This document shows, piece after piece, positions 25,918 through 33,020 of a stretch of DNA of 38,118 nt; within the stretch, counting starts at the first letter, position 1, and every line of letters starts with the position of its first letter. The DNA comes from Rubrivivax sp. (GTDB lineage Bacteria > Pseudomonadota > Gammaproteobacteria > Burkholderiales > Burkholderiaceae_C): assembly GCA_016790425.1 (NCBI GenBank), contig JAEUPF010000103.1:1-38118 (forward strand). Direction: 5' to 3'. The notes beneath the pieces are model-generated. The model ran no database searches. It saw nothing but the letters and a program-made list of their open reading frames with translations, and was not told the DNA's origin. The translations under genes were made by a program, and so were the position numbers.

Positions 25918-27141
25918 CTACTGCAGTTGCGCTGCCAGATCGAAGATCGGCAGGTACATGAGGACGACGATGGCGCCGATGACGAGCCCGATGCCGACCA
26001 TCAGCGCCGGCTCGATCCAGCGGCTCGCGATGTCCAGGCCGGCTTCGAGTCGGGCCTCGGCGCGCGTGGCGATGCGCTCCAGCATCTGCGGCAGCGTGCC
26101 GGTGCGTTCGGCCACCACCAGCATGCGCTGCACCACGGGGTCGGCGAGGCCGGCCTCGGTGAGCGCCTGGCTGATCGCCTGGCCTTCGCCCAGGCGCGCG
26201 ACCGCCGCCAGCAGCTTCTCGCGTTCGCGTGGCGGCAGCAGCGGCGCCGCTTGCCGCAGCGCCTGCGGCGCCGGCACGCCGCCGCGCACCAGCACGCCAG
26301 CCGTGCGGTAGACCTGCGAGTGACGGTACAGGCGCGTCAGCGTGCCCACCAGCGGCAGCCGCGGCAACCAGCGCTCGGCGCCGCCGCTCTTCACGTGCCA
26401 CACCAGCGCCACCGCGGCGGCGACGAGCGCGCCCAGCAGGAGCACCAGGGCTTCGGGGTGGTCGCTCATCGCCTTGCCGAACTGCATCAGCCAGCGCGAG
26501 GCCAGCGGCATCTCGGCGCGCGTGGTCTCCACCAGCCCCGCGAAGCGCGGCACGACGAAGCCGAGCAGGAACAGCACGACCGCCGAACCCACGCCCAGCA
26601 GGATCAGCGGGTAGGTGGCGGCGCCGGCCACGCGCGCGCGCAGGCGCTGCATGCGGCGCTCGTGCTCGGCGTGGCGCTGAAGCGTCGCCACGAGGTCGCC
26701 TGTGCGCTCGCTGGCCCGCATGGCGGCGATGAACAGCGGCGGGAAGCGGCCCGTGGCGGCGAAGGCATCGGACAGCGGGCGCCCTTCGGCGAGCGCGGCG
26801 GCGACAGCAGCCAGCACCTGGCGCCGTGCCGCCGAGCCGCCGCCGGCGCGCAGCGCATCGACCGCTTCGAGCACGCCGAGGCCGGCGCCGAGCAGCGTCG
26901 ACAACTCGTCGGCCAGCGCGCCGTGATCGAGGTCGCCGCGCTGGCGCGGCGGCGCGGCGGCGGCGGCAACCGGGGCGGCATGGGCGGCGGCGCCCTCGGC
27001 GCGCGCGGCGCTCCTGCCGGCCGAGAGAACCTGCAACCCCTCGGCCGCTGCGCGTGCCTGCGCGGCGGCGAGGTCGGCGGCCTCGAAGCTGCGCACCATC
27101 ATTCCGGCGGAGCGGGAGCGCACGACGAGTTCGATTCGCAT
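25918..27141 (-). CDS. gspF: Type II secretion inner-membrane protein GspF (407 aa)
   Basis: Two T2SSF repeats are visible: ~70-200 (LADELSTLLGAGLGVLEAVDAL) and ~270-395 (YRTAGVLVRGGVPAPQALRQA). Three membrane segments follow the family pattern: YPLILLGVGSAVVLFLLGFV, ALVLLLGALVAAAVALVW and ALMVGIGLVIGAIVVLMYL. The N-terminal ~60 residues match the GspF leader domain. It is the membrane platform that interacts with GspE. It lies 60 bases after the gspG stop. Confidence 0.94.
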   Translation of the reverse strand: MRIELVVRSRSAGMMVRSFEAADLAAAQARAAAEGLQVLSAGRSAARAEGAAAHAAPVAAAAAPPRQRGDLDHGALADELSTLLGAGLGVLEAVDALRAGGGSAARRQVLAAVAAALAEGRPLSDAFAATGRFPPLFIAAMRASERTGDLVATLQRHAEHERRMQRLRARVAGAATYPLILLGVGSAVVLFLLGFVVPRFAGLVETTRAEMPLASRWLMQFGKAMSDHPEALVLLLGALVAAAVALVWHVKSGGAERWLPRLPLVGTLTRLYRHSQVYRTAGVLVRGGVPAPQALRQAAPLLPPREREKLLAAVARLGEGQAISQALTEAGLADPVVQRMLVVAERTGTLPQMLERIATRAEARLEAGLDIASRWIEPALMVGIGLVIGAIVVLMYLPIFDLAAQLQ

Positions 27142-27201
27142 GTCCGCCGTCCCCTGGGGCTGTGCGTCGGGCCTTGCGTTGTGGGGCTGGCGCGCCCGGC
27201 C

Positions 27202-27687
27202 TCAGCGCTGCGCGGTGGCGGCCGCGGGCGACCACGAGGTGGCGTCCTCGGCTTCGCCGGTGCCGCCGGGCTGGCCGTCGGCGCCGTACGACGCGAGGTC
27301 GACGTCGCCGTGTTCGCCCGGCGACTTGTAGAGGTAAGGCCGGCCCCACGGATCCGGCGGCACCGCCTTCTTGAGGTACGGCCCGGCCCACTTCTCGGCG
27401 CCGGCGGGCTTGGCGAGGAGCGCCGCCAGGCCTTGCTCGGTGCTCGGGTACTGGCCGACGTCGAGGCGGTACTGGTCGAGCGCCTTCTCCAGCGCAACGA
27501 TCTGCGCCTTGGCGACCTTGACGTTCGACTTGCCGACCTGGTCGAAATAGCGCGGCGCGACCAGCGTTGCCAGCAGGCCGATGATGACGATCACCACCAG
27601 CAGCTCCAGCAGCGTGAAGCCGCGGCGCCGGCCGGTGGCGTGCAACGGGCGCGCGTGGCGCCGCGCAGGGACGGGTGCAAGAGGCAT
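27202..27687 (-). CDS. gspG: Major pseudopilin GspG (161 aa)
   Basis: The leader ends in ATGRRRG, followed by FTLLELLVVIVIIGLLATLVAP with Glu at mature position 5. The body carries the GspG signature VGQYPSTEQGLAALL, PYLKKAVPPDPWGRPYLY and the calcium-binding C-terminus YGADGQPGGTGEAEDATSW. ATG at 27687 has no strong ribosome-binding site. It is the first gene of the minus-strand secretion operon and polymerises into the pseudopilus after prepilin peptidase processing; no peptidase gene is in the window. Confidence 0.96.
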   Translation of the reverse strand: MPLAPVPARRHARPLHATGRRRGFTLLELLVVIVIIGLLATLVAPRYFDQVGKSNVKVAKAQIVALEKALDQYRLDVGQYPSTEQGLAALLAKPAGAEKWAGPYLKKAVPPDPWGRPYLYKSPGEHGDVDLASYGADGQPGGTGEAEDATSWSPAAATAQR

Positions 27688-27762
27688 GGTGGCGGGCGGC
27701 CTGTCGTTGTTGCGGCGGAAACGCCCGCCGCGTGCCGAGGACTCTCCCGCCGGCAAATGAAA

Positions 27763-27779
27763 CGATCCTTAGTCGAGCC
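27763..27779 (-). promoter_or_regulatory. CTAAGG-type site upstream of gspG
   Basis: On the minus strand this reads GGCTCGACTAAGGATCG and matches the site at 31145-31161 in 15 of 17 positions. It lies about 80 bases upstream of the gspG start. Only one half of the 11-bp-spaced direct repeat seen at the other two sites is well conserved here. Candidate binding site for the neighbouring OmpR-type regulator. Confidence 0.45.
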
Positions 27780-27801
27780 CCCTTTCCCCCGCGAGTCGGC
27801 G

Positions 27802-27818
27802 GTGGGGAACCTCCCCAC
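27802..27818. promoter_or_regulatory. Perfect 7-bp palindrome in the divergent region
   Basis: GTGGGGA and TCCCCAC are separated by three bases. It is placed between two divergent promoters and could be an operator for a dimeric regulator or a hairpin in the leader RNA of the regulator gene. Confidence 0.35.
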
Positions 27819-28042
27819 GCGCGTCGCGGCGCTTGCCGCGCCGCCAACAAGTTCACGGGTTAGCTGCGGCGCGCCCCCCGGCCCGGCACGGCCGCCGGCC
27901 GGCGAGCGTGCCGCGCTGCGCGAAAGCCACTCCCTCACGCAGGCGGACGGGCGCGACGGCCGGGCGCCCGGGGGGCGAGAATCCGCACCGTGCCGAAGAA
28001 CCAGCCGGCGCGCACGGAACCGGGTTGCGACGAAAGGGCGCC

Positions 28043-28723
28043 ATGAGGCTTCTGCTGGCGGAAGACGACATGCTCCTGGGTGAGGCGGTCAGCCGCGGGC
28101 TCATGCAGATGGGCTACGCCGTCGACTGGCTGACGTCCGGCGAGCGCCTGCGCGTCGCCGTCAAGAACTGCTCGTACGACTGCATCCTGCTCGACCTCGG
28201 CCTGCCCGATGTCGCCGGCGAGACCTGCCTGCAGCGGCTGCGCCAGGACAAGCTGAACACGCCGGTCATCGTCATCACCGCGCGCGACGGCAAGCTCGAC
28301 AAGATCCGCGTGCTCGACGGCGGCGCCGACGACTACCTCTCGAAGCCCTTCGACCTCGATGAACTGGCCGCGCGCATCCGCGCCGTCGTGCGCCGCGGTG
28401 CCGAACGCGGCGAGGCCGAGGTGGTGGTCGAGTTCCGCAGCGGGCCGCTGTCGATCCACTCGGCCTCGCACGCGGTGCAACTGGCCGGCGAGCCCAAGGT
28501 GCTGACGGCCAAGGAGTTCTGGCTGCTGGAGACGATGGTGCGCCACCGCCACCGCATCGTCACACGCCAGATGCTCGAGGAGCGGCTGTACGGCTGGGGC
28601 GACGAACTCACCAGCAACACGATCGAGGTCTACGTGCACCAGTTGCGGCGCAAACTGGGCAAGGAACTGATCAAGACGGTGCGCGGCCTGGGTTATCGCC
28701 TGGCCCGGGTCGACGAGTTCTAG
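28043..28723 (+). CDS. OmpR/PhoB-type response regulator, QseB/PmrA-like (226 aa)
   Basis: The receiver domain has the acidic pair Asp8-Asp9, the phosphoacceptor Asp51 in LLDLGLPD and the conserved Lys in YLSKPF. The C-terminal winged helix (~130-220) contains LTAKEFWLLETMVRH and SNTIEVYVHQLRRKLG. ATG at 28043 follows AAAGGG. The kinase gene starts two bases after its stop. QseB/PmrA-type regulators bind direct repeats spaced 11 bp, such as those seen at 31143 and 32937, so a role in controlling this locus is plausible. Confidence 0.94.
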   Translation: MRLLLAEDDMLLGEAVSRGLMQMGYAVDWLTSGERLRVAVKNCSYDCILLDLGLPDVAGETCLQRLRQDKLNTPVIVITARDGKLDKIRVLDGGADDYLSKPFDLDELAARIRAVVRRGAERGEAEVVVEFRSGPLSIHSASHAVQLAGEPKVLTAKEFWLLETMVRHRHRIVTRQMLEERLYGWGDELTSNTIEVYVHQLRRKLGKELIKTVRGLGYRLARVDEF

Positions 28724-28725
28724 CG

Positions 28726-30174
28726 ATGCCCGCCACACCGGCCACCCCCAAGGATCGGCACTGGTCGCTGCGCAGCCGCCTGTACCTGGTGGCCGGGCTG
28801 GCGGTGCTGCTGGCCTGGGTGGGCGGTGGCCTGGCGATGCTGGTGGCGGCCAAGGACGCCAGCGAGCGCCTGTGCCGCGAGAACCTGGCGAACCTGGCGC
28901 ACACCGTGCTCGGCTTCGCCGCGCACGAGCTGGAGGAGATCCGTGCCGACGCTGGCGGCGCCTTGCCCGACGTGGTGCACCGCGAGACCGCCACGACGTT
29001 GCCGGCGCGCTACGCGTACCAGATCTGGTCGGCGCGCGGCGAGTTGCTGCTGCGCAGCGTGCATGCCCCGGGCGACCGGCGCCTGACGCCGCCGGGCTTC
29101 ACCGGCTTCGACACCCCCGAGGTCGACGGCCGCAAGATCGAGGTCTTCGCGCTGACGTCCAAGAGCGGCGAGATGACGGTCATCGTCGCCGACACCGAGG
29201 ACGACGGCGTGTTCGAGGCGGTGTTCGGCGCTCACTTCGCCGCCGTCATGGCGGTGCTGCTGCCGGCGGTGCTGGGCGGCACCTGGTGGATGCTGCGGCA
29301 CGCGCTGGCGCCGCTGCTGCGCACCTCGCGCGAGCTGGGCCGGCGCGGCCCGCACGGCCTGGCACCGCTGCCGCTGGACGGCGCGCCGGCGGAACTGCGC
29401 GCGATCATCGATGCCGTCAACCGGCTGCTGGTGAAGGTGGACGACGCGCTGTCGCAGGAGCGCGAGTTCACCGCGCTGGCCGCGCACGAGCTGCGCACGC
29501 CGCTGGCTTCGCTGCGCGTGCAGGCGCAGGTGCTGGCGCGCAGCCGCGACCCGGCCGAGCACCGGCACGAGCTGGCGGCGCTGGAGGTCAACGTCGATCG
29601 CTGCACGCGCATGCTCAACCAGATGCTCGCGCTGGCCCGCGCCGACGCCTTGCGGCCTGAGAACCTCCAGCATGAGTGGATCGACACCGGCGAGCTGGTC
29701 GCCGAGGTGCTGGCCGACTTCGTCGTCGTGGCCGGGCAGCGCGGCATCGAAGTGGAGTGCGAGCTGAACGAGGCGCGCTTGTTCGCCGACCGCGTGCTGC
29801 TGCAGACGCTGCTGCGCAATCTGCTGAGCAACGCCATCCGGCACGCGCCCGATGGCGGCCGCGTGCGCGTGTGCTCGGCGCGGCGCGGCGGGACTCCGAG
29901 ACTGGCGGTGGAGGATTCGGGTCCGGGCATCCCCGACCATGAACGCGCCCGGGTCTTCGAGCGCTTCTACCGTGGCGCCGGTGAACGCGGCCCTGGGGTC
30001 GGGCTCGGCCTGGCCATCGTTGCCGCCATCGCCCGCGCCCACGGTGCGCGCATCGGCCTGGCGAGCTCGGAGCTCGGCGGCCTGCGCGTCGAGCTGAGCC
30101 TGCCGCGGCCGGCGCCGGCCGACGGCCACGCCGGTGGCGCGGCGACGCTCGCGGCGGCGGGCGAGAACGCCTGA
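28726..30174 (+). CDS. Sensor histidine kinase, QseC-like (482 aa)
   Basis: Two membrane helices (~20-42, LYLVAGLAVLLAWVGGGLAM; ~167-187, AAVMAVLLPAVLGGTWWML) flank a periplasmic sensor of ~125 residues. The phosphoacceptor is His254 in AAHELRTPLASLR. The ATPase domain shows the N box (RNLLSNAIRHAP), G1 (DSGPGIP), F box (FERFYRG) and G2 (GVGLGLAI). The signal is unknown; the sensor domain has no Cys or His cluster suggesting metal binding. It pairs with the regulator just upstream. Confidence 0.94.
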   Translation: MPATPATPKDRHWSLRSRLYLVAGLAVLLAWVGGGLAMLVAAKDASERLCRENLANLAHTVLGFAAHELEEIRADAGGALPDVVHRETATTLPARYAYQIWSARGELLLRSVHAPGDRRLTPPGFTGFDTPEVDGRKIEVFALTSKSGEMTVIVADTEDDGVFEAVFGAHFAAVMAVLLPAVLGGTWWMLRHALAPLLRTSRELGRRGPHGLAPLPLDGAPAELRAIIDAVNRLLVKVDDALSQEREFTALAAHELRTPLASLRVQAQVLARSRDPAEHRHELAALEVNVDRCTRMLNQMLALARADALRPENLQHEWIDTGELVAEVLADFVVVAGQRGIEVECELNEARLFADRVLLQTLLRNLLSNAIRHAPDGGRVRVCSARRGGTPRLAVEDSGPGIPDHERARVFERFYRGAGERGPGVGLGLAIVAAIARAHGARIGLASSELGGLRVELSLPRPAPADGHAGGAATLAAAGENA

Positions 30175-30199
30175 AGCGCATCCTCACGTGCGAAGTGGT

Positions 30200-30254
30200 G
30201 GCGCGCCAAGGGGCGGCGCGCCAAGGTAGTGGCGCGCCAAGGTAGTGGCGCGCC
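30200..30254. repeat. Tandem repeat of GGCGCGCC palindromes
   Basis: Four copies of GGCGCGCC begin at 30200, 30215, 30231 and 30247, separated by 15-16 bases, with CCAAGGTAGT spacers in the last two units. Each unit is a self-complementary octamer, so the array could pair in several registers. Confidence 0.9.
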
Positions 30255-30371
30255 AAGGCCGCCGGGTGCTCGCCTCTGCTCGTGTCCTCTTTCGGCCGCC
30301 CGGCTCGCTGCGCTCGCATGGCGCCCGAATGCCCCCTCTACCTCGCTCGGGCGAGCACCCGGCGTCCTTGG
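30253..30371. repeat. 119-bp element bounded by 22-bp inverted repeats
   Basis: The arms 30253-30274 and 30350-30371 are complementary in 21 of 22 positions (core GCCGGGTGCTCGCC perfect) and enclose 75 bases with further partial complementarity. No coding frame. It may be a large hairpin terminator serving both converging genes or a small non-autonomous palindromic element. Confidence 0.75.
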
Positions 30372-30481
30372 CGGGCACCGGCGTGTGTCTTCCTCGAGGA
30401 GGGAACCACGGGTGCCGGGCCGGCCCGATCTCGCCACGGACCGTCGCGGTGGCGTTTCATGCGTGGCACGCAGGCCGAGCG

Positions 30482-31129
30482 TTAGGCGCGGGTGCTTCGG
30501 TCCGAGCGGCGTGCCGAGCGCCGCACCGCGCCGAGCGCAGCGAGGCCGACGCCGGCCAGCAGCAGCGATGCCGGCTCGGGGACGGCGGCGGCGCGCTCGT
30601 TCAGTGCCACGTCGTCGACCAGGAACCAGGCTCCGAAGTCCAGCCGCAACTCGTCGATGGCACCGTTCATCGCACCGAAGTTGACGAAGACATCGGTCAG
30701 CGTGCCCGCCTGCGTCCAGATCTCGGCGCCGTTGTTGAAGCCGCGCAGCGTCACGTCGCGCGGGCCGGGTTCGTGCGCGGCGCGCGCCCACAGGCCGTCG
30801 AAGCTGAAGTCGGAGCCGTCGGCGGCGCGGATCACGCCGGTGCCGCCCCAGGGGTTGTTGAGCGTGAAGTCGCCGCTCGTCGCGCCTTGCTCCCACGACC
30901 CCGGTCCGACGGTGTCGATCCAGGCCAGGTAGTTGTAGCCCTCGCCCAGATCGCACGGGCCGCCGGTGCAGGCGAACGTGTAGCCCATGTAGATGGCGGG
31001 CATCGGGCCATACGTGTCCTGGATCGATCCGCCGGGCACGTCGTCGAAGGTCAGCACGGCGGCGTGGGCGGTGCCGAGCGAGGTGGCGAGCGAGGCAGCC
31101 AGCGCGATGGCAGTGAGCAGCTTGCGCAT
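30482..31129 (-). CDS. PEP-CTERM sorting-signal protein (215 aa)
   Basis: ATG at 31129 has AAAGGAA upstream. A signal peptide ends at GTAHA. The C-terminus has the PEP-CTERM pattern: VPEPASLLLAGVGLAALGAV followed by Arg-rich sequence. This tail is cleaved by the EpsH exosortase in bacteria that make exopolysaccharide, so the protein is probably placed at the cell surface or in the matrix. The body (VLTFDDVPGG, GYTFACTGGPC, FVNFGAMNGAIDELRLDFG) is a beta-rich domain without known function. It contains no metal motif. No exosortase gene is in the window. Confidence 0.92.
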   Translation of the reverse strand: MRKLLTAIALAASLATSLGTAHAAVLTFDDVPGGSIQDTYGPMPAIYMGYTFACTGGPCDLGEGYNYLAWIDTVGPGSWEQGATSGDFTLNNPWGGTGVIRAADGSDFSFDGLWARAAHEPGPRDVTLRGFNNGAEIWTQAGTLTDVFVNFGAMNGAIDELRLDFGAWFLVDDVALNERAAAVPEPASLLLAGVGLAALGAVRRSARRSDRSTRA

Positions 31130-31140
31130 GTCGGGTTCCT

Positions 31141-31161
31141 TTAAGGCTTGACTAAGGTTCG
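31141..31161 (+). promoter_or_regulatory. 11-bp-spaced AAGG direct repeat upstream of the PEP-CTERM gene
   Basis: TTAAGG at 31141-31146 and CTAAGG at 31152-31157 place AAGG twice exactly 11 bp apart, one helical turn, as in PmrA/QseB boxes. The pattern agrees with the site at 32934-32953 in 16 of 20 positions. Its orientation is opposite to the PEP-CTERM gene and one half overlaps that gene's ribosome-binding site, so it would act as a repressor site or serve plus-strand transcription. Confidence 0.5.
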
Positions 31162-31381
31162 CTGAGACGACCTTTCAGCGCGCAAGGCGTGTGCCGGCCG
31201 CGACCAAGGCACTGGAAATCAATGCGTTGGACAACGCGCTCGCGAGCCGCGCGCACTTGCGAGCCGTTGCTTGTAAGGAGAGCCGACTGTGAAATGCTGG
31301 CGCCATGCACAACAAGCCCGTTAGGTTGAGGGGTGTCGTGCGCGGGCGAGCCCGCATGCAGCGGCGGGAAGTCCCTACCGG

Positions 31382-31407
31382 GGCGCCGGGGCCGCCGGTA
31401 CGGCGCC
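31382..31407 (-). terminator. Hairpin after the oxidoreductase gene
   Basis: GGCGCCG (31382-31388) and CGGCGCC (31401-31407) form a 7-bp stem with a 12-base loop just past the minus-strand stop at 31411. There is no T-run, so terminator function is uncertain. Confidence 0.3.
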
Positions 31408-31410
31408 GCT

Positions 31411-32700
31411 TCACGCGGTGCCGTACTTCGTCGCGAAGCTGATCCCCGCCTTCTGCAGCAACGCCGTGGGCAGCACGCCGCCGGCGCAGACGATCACGGC
31501 GTCGTTGTCGAGCACGACGGGTTCGGCGGCGCCCTTCAGCGTCACCGCGCCGGCATCGATGCGGCTGACCTGCGTGCCCAGCAGCAACTGCACGCGCCCC
31601 GCCGCTGTCGCCGCCTCGAGCGCGGCCCTGTTCTTCTCCTTGACGCGCGCGAAGGCCTCGCCGCGGTAGGAAAGGGCCACGCGCGTGCCCGTCTCGGCCG
31701 CCAGTGCCACCGCCGCTTCGAGCGCGCTGTCGCCGCCGCCGACGACGAGCACGTGCTGGCCGCGGTACTGCTCGGGGTCGACGAGGCGGTAGGTCACCTT
31801 GGCCGACTCCTCGCCGGGCACTTCCAGCTTGCGCGGCGTGCCGCGCCGCCCGATGGCCAGCAGCACCGAAGCCGCGTGGTGCTGCCCCTGGTTGGTGTGC
31901 ACGACGAAGCCCTCGCCGCTGCGCTCGAGCGACTCCATGCGCTCGTGGAAGCTGATCTGGAGCCCGGTGCGCCTGACGATGTCGTTCCACAAGCCGAGCA
32001 AGGCCTCCTTGGCGATCTCGCCCACCTTCACCTTGCCCACGAGCGCCAGGTTCACCGGCGAGGTCATCGTGATCTTCTGGCGCGGGTAGTGGTAGACGGC
32101 GCCGCCGAGCGAGTCCTCCTGCTCGATGAGGCGGTAGCGCAGCTTGTGCTCCAGCGCCGCCAGGCCTGCGGAGATGCCGGCCGGGCCGGCGCCGACGATG
32201 AGCACGTCGAGCCCGGCGCGGCCGCGCGGCCGGCGGCGGATGTGGTCGATCGCCTGGCGGCCCTGCTCGGCGGCCTTGCGCACCAGGCCCATGCCGCCGA
32301 GTTCGCCGGCGATGAAGAGCCCCGGCACGTTGGATTCGAAGTTCGGCGCCACCTCGGGGATGTCGATGCCGCGCTTCTCGGTGCCGAAGACGAGCTGGAT
32401 CGCCTTCACCGGACACGCCGCCTCGCAGGCGCCGTGGCCGATGCAGGCGCTGCCGTTGATGAGCACCGCCTTGCCGCCGATGATGCCCAGCGCCTTCTCC
32501 GGGCAGGCGTGGACGCAGCCACCGGAGCCGATGCAGCGGCTCGGGTCCACGACCGGGTGCAGCGAAGGCGGCTCGTTCAGCCCCTGGCGCTCGGACTCGC
32601 GGCGCGCTTCGTCGTTGCGGCGATCGCGGCGCCGCCGCAGCGTGAGGTGGATGACCAGGGCCGCCACCCCGATCAGGGCATAGAGGACTGCAGCTTCCAT
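31411..32700 (-). CDS. Membrane-anchored FAD/NAD(P) oxidoreductase with two ferredoxin-like motifs (429 aa)
   Basis: An N-terminal membrane helix (~4-21, AVLYALIGVAALVIHLTL) anchors the protein. Two ferredoxin-like motifs follow: Cys56-Ile-Gly-Ser-Gly-Gly-Cys62-x3-Cys66-Pro and CIGHGACEAACP; in both, the second Cys of CxxCxxCxxxCP is replaced (Ser59; His in the other). Residues ~165 onward form a thioredoxin-reductase-like fold: FAD-binding VLIVGAGPAGISAGLAA and NAD(P)-binding VLVVGGGDSALEAAVALA. There is no CxxC redox pair, so it is not a thioredoxin reductase. It probably moves electrons between NAD(P)H or ferredoxin and membrane partners; the divergent cytochrome genes suggest those partners. 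ATG at 32700 lacks a clear ribosome-binding site. Confidence 0.88.
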   Translation of the reverse strand: MEAAVLYALIGVAALVIHLTLRRRRDRRNDEARRESERQGLNEPPSLHPVVDPSRCIGSGGCVHACPEKALGIIGGKAVLINGSACIGHGACEAACPVKAIQLVFGTEKRGIDIPEVAPNFESNVPGLFIAGELGGMGLVRKAAEQGRQAIDHIRRRPRGRAGLDVLIVGAGPAGISAGLAALEHKLRYRLIEQEDSLGGAVYHYPRQKITMTSPVNLALVGKVKVGEIAKEALLGLWNDIVRRTGLQISFHERMESLERSGEGFVVHTNQGQHHAASVLLAIGRRGTPRKLEVPGEESAKVTYRLVDPEQYRGQHVLVVGGGDSALEAAVALAAETGTRVALSYRGEAFARVKEKNRAALEAATAAGRVQLLLGTQVSRIDAGAVTLKGAAEPVVLDNDAVIVCAGGVLPTALLQKAGISFATKYGTA

Positions 32701-33020
32701 CGGACAGGCAACGAGAGCGGGCTGAACTTCAGCGGTGGTCTTTCGACTCTTCGACCGCGCGCCGATCCTTCAGATTCGGTTCAACCTTGAGACGAATTGT
32801 GGGAAGGCGTGCCAGGCGCAAGCCGCGGCCGACCCCAGGCCGCAAGCGGAAAGTTCTTGTGAAACAAGGACTTGCCACGGCCGGCGGGGTCCGCCCGCGG
32901 GTCGGCTTGGCGCTGATGGTGACACGTGCGGCCCTAAAGGCGTGGCTAAGGTTGGATCGCTAACCTCCGATGAGCCGGATCTGTCGCCGCACGCGGCGAG
33001 TGATCCCAGGTGAGACCCGA
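32701..33020. other. Divergent control region before the cytochrome genes
   Basis: This 320-base gap separates the oxidoreductase (minus) and the b-type membrane protein (plus). It holds the direct-repeat site at 32934-32953 and an AGGTT/AACCT inverted repeat around 32950-32967. The ribosome-binding site AGGTGAG precedes the ATG at 33021. No gene is seen. Confidence 0.7.
32934..32953 (+). promoter_or_regulatory. 11-bp-spaced AAGG direct repeat upstream of the cytochrome genes
   Basis: CTAAAGG at 32934-32940 and CTAAGG at 32946-32951 place AAGG exactly 11 bp apart, on the same strand as and 68-87 bases upstream of the start at 33021. It shares 16 of 20 positions with the site before the PEP-CTERM gene, so a common OmpR-type regulator is likely. 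Confidence 0.5.

Larger units (their letters stand above)
27688..28042. other. Divergent control region between gspG and the OmpR-type regulator
   Basis: This 355-base gap must hold promoters for both the 12-gene secretion operon and the two-component system. It contains the CTAAGG motif on the minus strand (27763-27779), a perfect GTGGGGA/TCCCCAC palindrome (27802-27818) and a GC-rich inverted repeat near 27826-27842. No gene is seen. Confidence 0.7.
30175..30481. other. Repeat-rich intergenic region with no gene
   Basis: The gap between the kinase gene and the convergent PEP-CTERM gene holds the four-unit repeat (30200-30254), the long inverted repeat (30253-30371) and GC-rich sequence without an open frame of credible coding character. 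The spacer contains the motif GCTCGCTGCGCTCGC, common in high-GC intergenic DNA. Confidence 0.75.
31130..31410. other. Intergenic region upstream of the PEP-CTERM gene
   Basis: About 280 bases. The minus-strand promoter of the PEP-CTERM gene should lie here. It includes the direct-repeat site at 31141-31161 and a hairpin at 31382-31407. A 12-codon frame (GTG at 31289 after AAGGAG) is too short to call. Nothing else is recognised. Confidence 0.6.

Noticed and set aside
16704-27687. Type IV pilus operon
   Set aside because: PilM/N/O/P-like genes are present, but the pilin has the GspG calcium-site C-terminus, there is no PilT, and the single ATPase is of GspE type; secretion is the better reading.
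31289-31324. 12-codon frame with AAGGAG upstream (GTG AAA ... TAG)
   Set aside because: Too short to assess; no conservation information available from one sequence. The good ribosome-binding site is noted only.
31411-32700. Thioredoxin reductase
   Set aside because: The fold is similar but there is no CxxC redox pair between the nucleotide-binding halves, and a membrane helix and ferredoxin-like motifs precede it.
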